DNA of 64,000 nt, from positions 601,547,644 to 601,611,643 of the forward strand of contig NC_081415.1 in NCBI RefSeq assembly GCF_030272615.1. The letters run 5' to 3'. Positions within the stretch are counted from its first letter, which is position 1, and every line of letters starts with the position of its first letter. The notes beneath the pieces are model-generated. The model did no database searches. It was given only the letters and a program-made list of their open reading frames with translations, and was not told the origin of the DNA. This stretch comes from Cryptomeria japonica (taxonomy: Eukaryota > Streptophyta > Pinopsida > Cupressales > Cupressaceae). Positions 58,553-64,000 of this stretch are shown here, in pieces. The translations under genes were made by a program, and so were the position numbers.

Positions 58553-58985
58553 ATGAAAAATATAGACAAATCATGCTACATAGAAGATGAGGAAGGCATT
58601 ACTGATTCTGATGATGAACCAACAGAAGACTCTGTTAGTGGTTTCAACAATGGAAAGGAATGGGTGTTCCTGGCTATCAAGGAAGATGTTCCGACACTAG
58701 AAGAGAATGTAACTGAAGAGAAGGAACTTTCTTCTAAAATTGAAGACAAGGATGAATGTGTAATTAGTAGTGGTTGTTCACATCATATGTCTGGAGTAAA
58801 AGGGAAGTTTCTATCTTTGCAAGAATTTGATGGCGGTCTGGTTAGATTTGGAGATGAGAAAGCATGTATGATCAAAGGAAAAGGAACTATATCATTGGAT
58901 GGTAAGAACAATACTCACAATGTTTATTATGTTGAAATTTTAAGGCATGATCTTTTCAGTGTGGGACAATTGGTGGATAAATAAT
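58553..58985 (+). pseudogene. copia protease remnant (element 2)
   Basis: An open 143-residue stretch. The active-site region reads CVISSGCSHHMSG where the family has V-D-S-G-C-S-H-H-M, so the catalytic Asp is Ser and the protease should be inactive. RFGDEKACMIKGKG and LRHDLFSVGQL follow as in element 1. It ends at a TAA at 58982. Confidence 0.8.
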
Positions 58986-59059
58986 TTCAATTATAGGTCA
59001 AGGATGAAAAATGCAAAATCATTAACAGATCTGGTTTGGAGATTGCAACTGGTACATAG

Positions 59060-59990
59060 ACAAAAGGTAATATATTTCATTTGAATTTTGGTAAGAAGAC
59101 ATGTTTGATTACATATATTGATGAGAGTTGGCTATGGCATAAAAGATTGTGTCATGTGAAGTTTGATTGCATTGTGAAGATCAGTTCAACTAAGGCAATT
59201 AGAGATATACCTAAGATTATGAAGCCCTATAATTTGGTATGTAAAGAACGTCAAATGGGGAAACAAGTCAAAAAATATTTTAGGAGTATACAAGATAAAT
59301 CTAATGATGGTCTTGATCTTATTCATACTGATTTGTGTGGCCCTCCTAGAGTCAAAATTTTTCAAGAAGATAGATATTTCATGCTAATCATTAATGATTA
59401 TTCTAGAATGACGTGGGTTACTTTTCTAAAAGAAAAATATGAAGCATTTGAAAAGTTTAAAATCTTTAAAGCTAAAGTGGAAACTATGATAGGATTGAAG
59501 ATTAAATGTTTGAGGTCAAATCATGGTGGGGAATTCACATTTGGTGAGTTTAATAACTTCTTTGAGAAGCACGGTATAAAAAGACAATTTTCTGCTCCCC
59601 GAACACCTCAACAGAATGGAGTTGTGGAAAGAAAGAACAAAACTATCTTGGATTTTGCTAGAAAAATGGTGATGGAAGGTAGTCTACCTCATATCTACTG
59701 GAGAGAAGTAGTCAGCACAATGGTTTATACATTGAACAAAGTACATATCAAAGGAGAAACTGGTAAGACACCTTATGAATTATGGTTTGGCAATACATCT
59801 ATAGTTAAGTATTTTAGAATCTTTGGTAGTAAATTTTATATTAGGAGAGATGATATCATTGGAAAATTTTATCCTAGATGTGATGAAGCCATATTTCTTA
59901 GTTAATCTAATGAAAGCAAGGCATATAGATGTTATAACAAAGATTGCAAAAAATTGTGGAGAGTGATAATGTCAAAGTGGATGAGCTGAA
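59060..59990 (+). pseudogene. copia integrase remnant (element 2)
   Basis: The open frame 59081-59905 covers most of integrase. The zinc-binding part has WLWHKRLCHVKFD but its second Cys pair reads CKERQMG, one Cys changed to Arg. The DDE core is present in sequence: HTDLCGPP (first Asp), INDYSRMTWV (second Asp), PQQNGVVERKN (Glu). It ends LWFGNTSIVKYFRIFGSKFY and then a stop at 59903. Confidence 0.85.
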
Positions 59991-60099
59991 TAGAGGTCAA
60001 ATTAGAGTTTATGAGAAGGAACCAATAGTGGAAATGATTATATCTGAACTGGTAGCACCTTTATCGAAATAGAGTGTTGAACAAGTTACTCCAGCAGTA

Positions 60100-61000
60100 T
60101 TAGAAAATTTGACAGTAATTGAAGAACCGAGAAGAGGAACAGAGAGTCAAAAGACTCTTAGGTATGTGAGATTGAATCATTCAGAAGATCAGATCATTGG
60201 GGATAAGAACAATGGAGTAATAACAAGAAGAAGACTAACAACTAATAAGGTATTTTTAATTTCTCAAGTTGGACTGGTATCATTAATTGAGGCATGTAAA
60301 GATGAATATTGGTTGGAAGTTATGGAAGAGGAATTATATCAGATTGAGAAAAATAACACATGGACTTTGGTTCCCCAGACTAAAAATAAGAATAATATTG
60401 GAACTAAATGGGTTTTTAGGAATAAATTGAATGAGGATGGTCAAGTTATAAGGAATAAGGCTAGATTGGTTTGTAAAGGATATTCTCAGAAGGAAGGAAT
60501 TCATTATTGAGAGACCTAATTTGCACCGATATCTATAATTGAAGTTGCAAGATTATTTCTTGCCTATGCTACTCATAATAATTACAAGGTTTATTAGATG
60601 GATGTTAAGTGTGCATTTTTGAATGGGGATCTTGATGAGGAAGTTTATATTGAGAAACCTAATGGTTTTTCACTATCAGATGATACAAACATGGTTTGTA
60701 GGTTAAGGAAAGCTTTATATGGATTGAAACAAGCACCTAGAGTTTGGTATGCAAGGTTGGATAAATATCTTTTAAAGCTTGGTTTTACTAAGGGTAATGC
60801 TAACAATAATTTATATTATAAGATCATTGATGATAATATACTGATTATTGAAGTATTTGTTGATGACATTATTTTTGGAGCTGAAGTTAAGTTATGCATG
60901 GAATTTTCTAAGAATATAGAGAGTGAATTTGAGATGTCTATGATTGGTGAGATGAAATTTTTCTTAGGCCTGTAGATTACTCAAATTGATAAAGGTATTT
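60100..61000 (+). pseudogene. copia reverse transcriptase remnant (element 2)
   Basis: After a linker with RYVRLNHSEDQ, the RT begins with EALKDEYW-type sequence (ACKDEYWLEVMEEELYQIE) and NTWTLVP. Stops near 60508 and 60596 interrupt it. The rest is open: MDVKCAFLNGDLDEEVYIE, LYGLKQAPRVWY and VFVDDIIFGA, with the catalytic DD intact. MKFFLGL follows, then a stop at 60973. Confidence 0.85.
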
Positions 61001-61810
61001 TCATTTGTCAAACTAAGTATGCTAGGGAATTGTTGAAGAAATTTGAAATGGGAGATTCTAAACCAATAAGTATTCCTATGGTTACAAGTAAGAAATTGAC
61101 AAGAAAAGATATTTCTGGACCGATAAATCCTACAAGATACAAATCTATGATTGGAGGTCTGCTTTATTTGATTCAAAATAGGCCTGCCATAATGAATGTT
61201 GTTTGTATTGTATCAAGATTTCAGAGTGATCCTAGACAAAATTATGAGAGTGCGGTGAAAAGGATTTTTAGATACTTACAAGGTACATTAGAATATGGTT
61301 TGTGGTACCCTAAGGATGATGACTTTACTTTATGTGCATATAAAAATACTTATTGGGCTAGAGATGTTGATGACCAGAAAAGTACTTCCAGTGGAGTTTT
61401 CTTTCTTGGAAAGAAAATTTTTCCATGGATCAGCAAGAAACAATCATGTACTTCTTTATCTATTATTGAAGCTGAGTATGTTGCTACTACTACTAACTGT
61501 ACACAAGTTCTATGGATGAAGCAAATGTTCAAGGATATAAAGGTGGATCGTAATGCACTGGTAGTTATTCACTGTGATAACTCTGTTGCTATTGATATAT
61601 AAAAGAATTCGGTATTTTATTCTAAGACAAATCATATATCTATTAAGTATAACTTTTTGAAGGAAAAGGTGGAAGAAAATGAAGTTAGATTGGTTTATGT
61701 GAACACTAAAGAGAAGATTGCAGATATCTTCACTGAATTTTTTCCTAAAGAATCGTTTGAGTACGTGAGAGACAGATTAGGGGTTTTTGCCCTTCCAGAA
61801 GAGAATTGAT
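61001..61810 (+). pseudogene. copia RNase H remnant (element 2)
   Basis: The open frame 61030-61602 continues from RT through PTRYKSMIGGLLYL and CIVSRFQSDP to the RNase H. The first catalytic motif, usually YTDADWAG, reads AYKNTYWAR, so the key Asp is lost. KSTSSGVFFLG and EAEYVATTTNCTQ follow, and HCDNSVAI keeps its Asp. A stop at 61600 precedes the last residues (KTNHISIKYNFLKEKV), and the polyprotein ends near 61809. Confidence 0.85.
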
Positions 61811-62207
61811 TGATGCAGTTTGGCATCAGTTTGGTATGCATTATCAGAGATACTATTCATTTTGGCACTGATGTGGGGATGCTACTGCTCTGTGGGAGTA
61901 GTTAGCTTTGAGTTTTAGTGGTTCATGTTTTTGTTTTGATATTTTTGTTAGATTTCTGGCACTGATGTCAAATGGGGAGAGATATTGATGTGAAAAAGGA
62001 AAACTTAAGGAGTTGTATACATTAGGGGGAGAGATATATGTATAATTCAGAGCTTTATAGAGATATAATTCATAGGAGTTTGATCTTTGTTTCAAAACTT
62101 CATTGCTATATCTTTATGTGGAGATTGTTGGTTGTCTTTCATTAGGGGAGATTTGTTTGGCATTTCTTGGTACTTAGATGTTTTTCACATCTAGTGTTGC
62201 CATCAAT

Positions 62208-62222
62208 GCCAAAGGGGGATAT
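62208..62222 (+). other. Polypurine tract of copia element 2
   Basis: GCCAAAGGGGGATAT lies directly before the 3' LTR start TGTTGGCC. Confidence 0.9.
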
Positions 62223-63460
62223 TGTTGGCCATTTGGTTGAATTGATTATGTATTGCATTGATGTTTTGTCATTAATGCCAACACTAGCTGTTTGGATGCT
62301 TTACCGACACCCTTCTAGTTTCGATAGGTTGAGTAGTTTCTAGTTGGTTTGGATCCGACATGATTTGGTAGGCTTCGGTATGGTTTGGTTATGGAATTGA
62401 CTTATTCATGATACTCATGTTTATATTGATTCAGTTGGTCTTGGTCTAGTGATCGGATGCTATCTTGTTTGCTTGGAAGCTTGGCTTGTGGTTCCGACAA
62501 GGGTTTCACCAGTAGATATTTTGATGAAGATCTTTGATGATATGCATAAGTGGTGTTGGTGCAAATTTTGGTGAAGTTTTAGGATGTTGATGGTGATCAT
62601 GTTTGAGAATTGGCTGATGGAGATCATTGATTTAGCGTATGGACCTATATTGGGTCTCGGTTGATCTAGGTTATGGACTGGTTTAATGTAACATGTGGAT
62701 TGGACCTCTCAATGTGTTTCTGAGATGTCTTATGTGTTGGATATTATTTGTTTGGTCTAATGATGACATGTTTTATAATTATGTAATTAGTTTATTGGCT
62801 GGTGGATGACCTCATTGTTTATGGTCGAGGGTTTGTATATATATGATGTAAGATCTCATTGTAGATCATCATGGTATGGTATATGGATATTTAATGTGTG
62901 AATAATGTAATATAATTCAAGTAGAGGATTTGGTTGATCATTGGAGATCGAATTGGGTTTATGTAAGAGGATTTAGTCCTCTGGTATTGAGCTTAACCAG
63001 AACTGTACTCAGGCATAGGAAATGCTATCTCTGTGGTTCAAACACTTCTCCAGATTGTAGTCTGGATTTCTATGTAGTCAGTGAGACTCCTTTTGTGATG
63101 AGTAGTGTGCTCTAGGATATTGGCCTTCCTGCAAGTGTAGGCCCCTCAATTGTAATTCACATACTTATTGCAGAAGTATTATTTGACTATGGGTAGACTT
63201 CCCACTGTGGTTTTTCCCTTTATCGAGTTTTCCACCTATAAATCTTGGTGTCATGTGGATGGTTTTTATTCTGTGATTGTTGTTCATGCTTAATTGGTTT
63301 AACTTCTATTTCGGTATTTGGTTTAAGCATTCCGGTATTAATGTTTTGGGTTTTGGTATTAAAGTTTTATTTTCTTAAGGTTCTAGTAATATGTGACAAC
63401 TGATTCACCCCCCCCCCCCCTCCCTCTTAGTTGTCTTCTGGTTATTTGAACTATCTAATA
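62223..63460 (+). mobile_element. 3' LTR of copia element 2
   Basis: 1238 bp, TGTTGGCC to CTATCTAATA; the final CA has become TA. A longer C run near 63408-63421 accounts for some of the length difference from the 5' LTR. Confidence 0.9.
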
Positions 63461-64000
63461 ATTTCTTCTAAAGAATGCCTTGGGACCTCAACCTCTATTT
63501 TCCCCAAAATATGATCTTCAAAATTAGAGAAGACTTGTTGTTCATATGCAACATTATTCTACCTTTTATTATCAACATCACTATTGTGTATTTCATCCTC
63601 TGATGAGTCATACTCATGCAATATAACATCTAGTCCCAATTATATCATATTTATAGTGTGTTCATCATCACACTGCGGATTACAACTTTCTCCATCATCT
63701 TGTATTGCTAGAGTAACATTGAATTGAATAGGTGAACAAGGCAAGTCACACACACAACACCAAGGGGCTTCATCTACCAGATTAGTACTTTGTCTTCTCA
63801 AAGGGTCAAGAGTGTCTTTATTTGTGACCCCCCTTTGATTTCTTGCATTACCAATGGGTTTTCTATCATGCCAATTTGTATGATAAGGAATATCATACAA
63901 TCTAGGTCTATCATTTCTCTAAATACTAGGCTTATAATTTGATAAACCTTTCTCCCCTCTTGCAACCTTATAACTAAAATCTTTTAGAGTAGTCATTACC
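63461..64000 (-). pseudogene. gypsy gag/protease upstream region, right of the copia insertion
   Basis: The minus-strand frame is open at 63900-63640 (IPYHTNWHDRKPIGNARN, then WCCVCDLPCSPIQFN). It continues leftwards with decayed sequence (LGLDVILHEYDSSEDE; FEDHILGKIEVEVPR) to 63461. It joins the gypsy protease side at 56295 once the copia element and its duplicated pentamer are removed. The Cys-rich segment resembles the zinc-knuckle-like stretch found before protease in Tat-type polyproteins, but the match is by eye only. The frame runs off the window at 64000. Confidence 0.5.

Larger units (their letters stand above)
56296..63460 (+). mobile_element. Full-length Ty1/copia retrotransposon (element 2)
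   Basis: It is 7165 bp, with LTRs at 56296-57522 and 62223-63460, PBS at 57525-57536 and PPT just before 62223. The internal order gag, zinc knuckle, protease, integrase, RT, RNase H is copia-type. Flanking pentamers ATTTT (left) and ATTTC (right) form a near-perfect target-site duplication. It is inserted in the gypsy element. The LTRs differ visibly (roughly one position in eight to ten in the first 240 bp), so it is much older than copy D. Nonsense codons occur throughout. Confidence 0.9.

Overview
This 64-kb window looks like nuclear DNA from a seed plant with a large, repeat-rich genome. A conifer or other gymnosperm is plausible but not proven. It is AT-rich, I found no intact host gene, rRNA, tRNA or CRISPR array, and nearly all recognisable sequence is LTR-retrotransposon material at different stages of decay. 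Coding assignments rest on translated motifs, and boundaries on LTR ends, primer-binding sites and polypurine tracts read directly from the sequence.

Layout. 1-3845: non-coding DNA with short tandem duplications. 3846-7300: a truncated, stop-ridden Ty1/copia body (+ strand), split by a reverse-oriented solo LTR (5146-6105). 8460-9975: a decayed minus-strand ORF of unknown function. 9976-41175: a 31-kb block made of four copies (A, B, C, D) of one LTR-retrotransposon family that lacks pol. A and B run head-to-tail on the + strand; C and D run head-to-tail on the - strand, facing them. Copy D (32147-41175) is complete at both ends, with two 1247-bp LTRs that differ at only about 20 positions by eye, a PBS and a PPT. 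The family encodes a Gln/Pro-rich protein of about 950 residues with a coiled coil and no recognisable protease, reverse transcriptase or integrase. Copy A also carries, antisense and just upstream of its 3' LTR, a 1.8-kb decayed gene for a plant mobile domain (PMD) protein.

41176-50700: minus-strand ORF remnants, an AT-rich tract with a GC-rich 28-bp tandem array, a copia-type 3' LTR with its PPT (46214-47160), a long degenerate charged coiled-coil ORF and a second LTR fragment. 51913-56295 and 63461-64000: a Ty3/gypsy element of the Tat type on the - strand, whose additional archaeal-type RNase H lies between protease and reverse transcriptase. It is split by a full-length Ty1/copia element (56296-63460, + strand) with 1.23-kb LTRs, an initiator-Met-type PBS, gag, protease, integrase, RT and RNase H, all broken by stops.

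How the parts relate. The polless A-D family can only have moved with enzymes supplied by an autonomous partner. The near-identity of D's LTRs shows this happened more recently than the copia insertion at 56 kb, whose LTRs differ far more. The most unusual points are the antisense PMD gene, the polless Gln/Pro-rich protein family with a stop codon shared by two copies, the inverted four-copy arrangement, and the RNase H position in the gypsy element.
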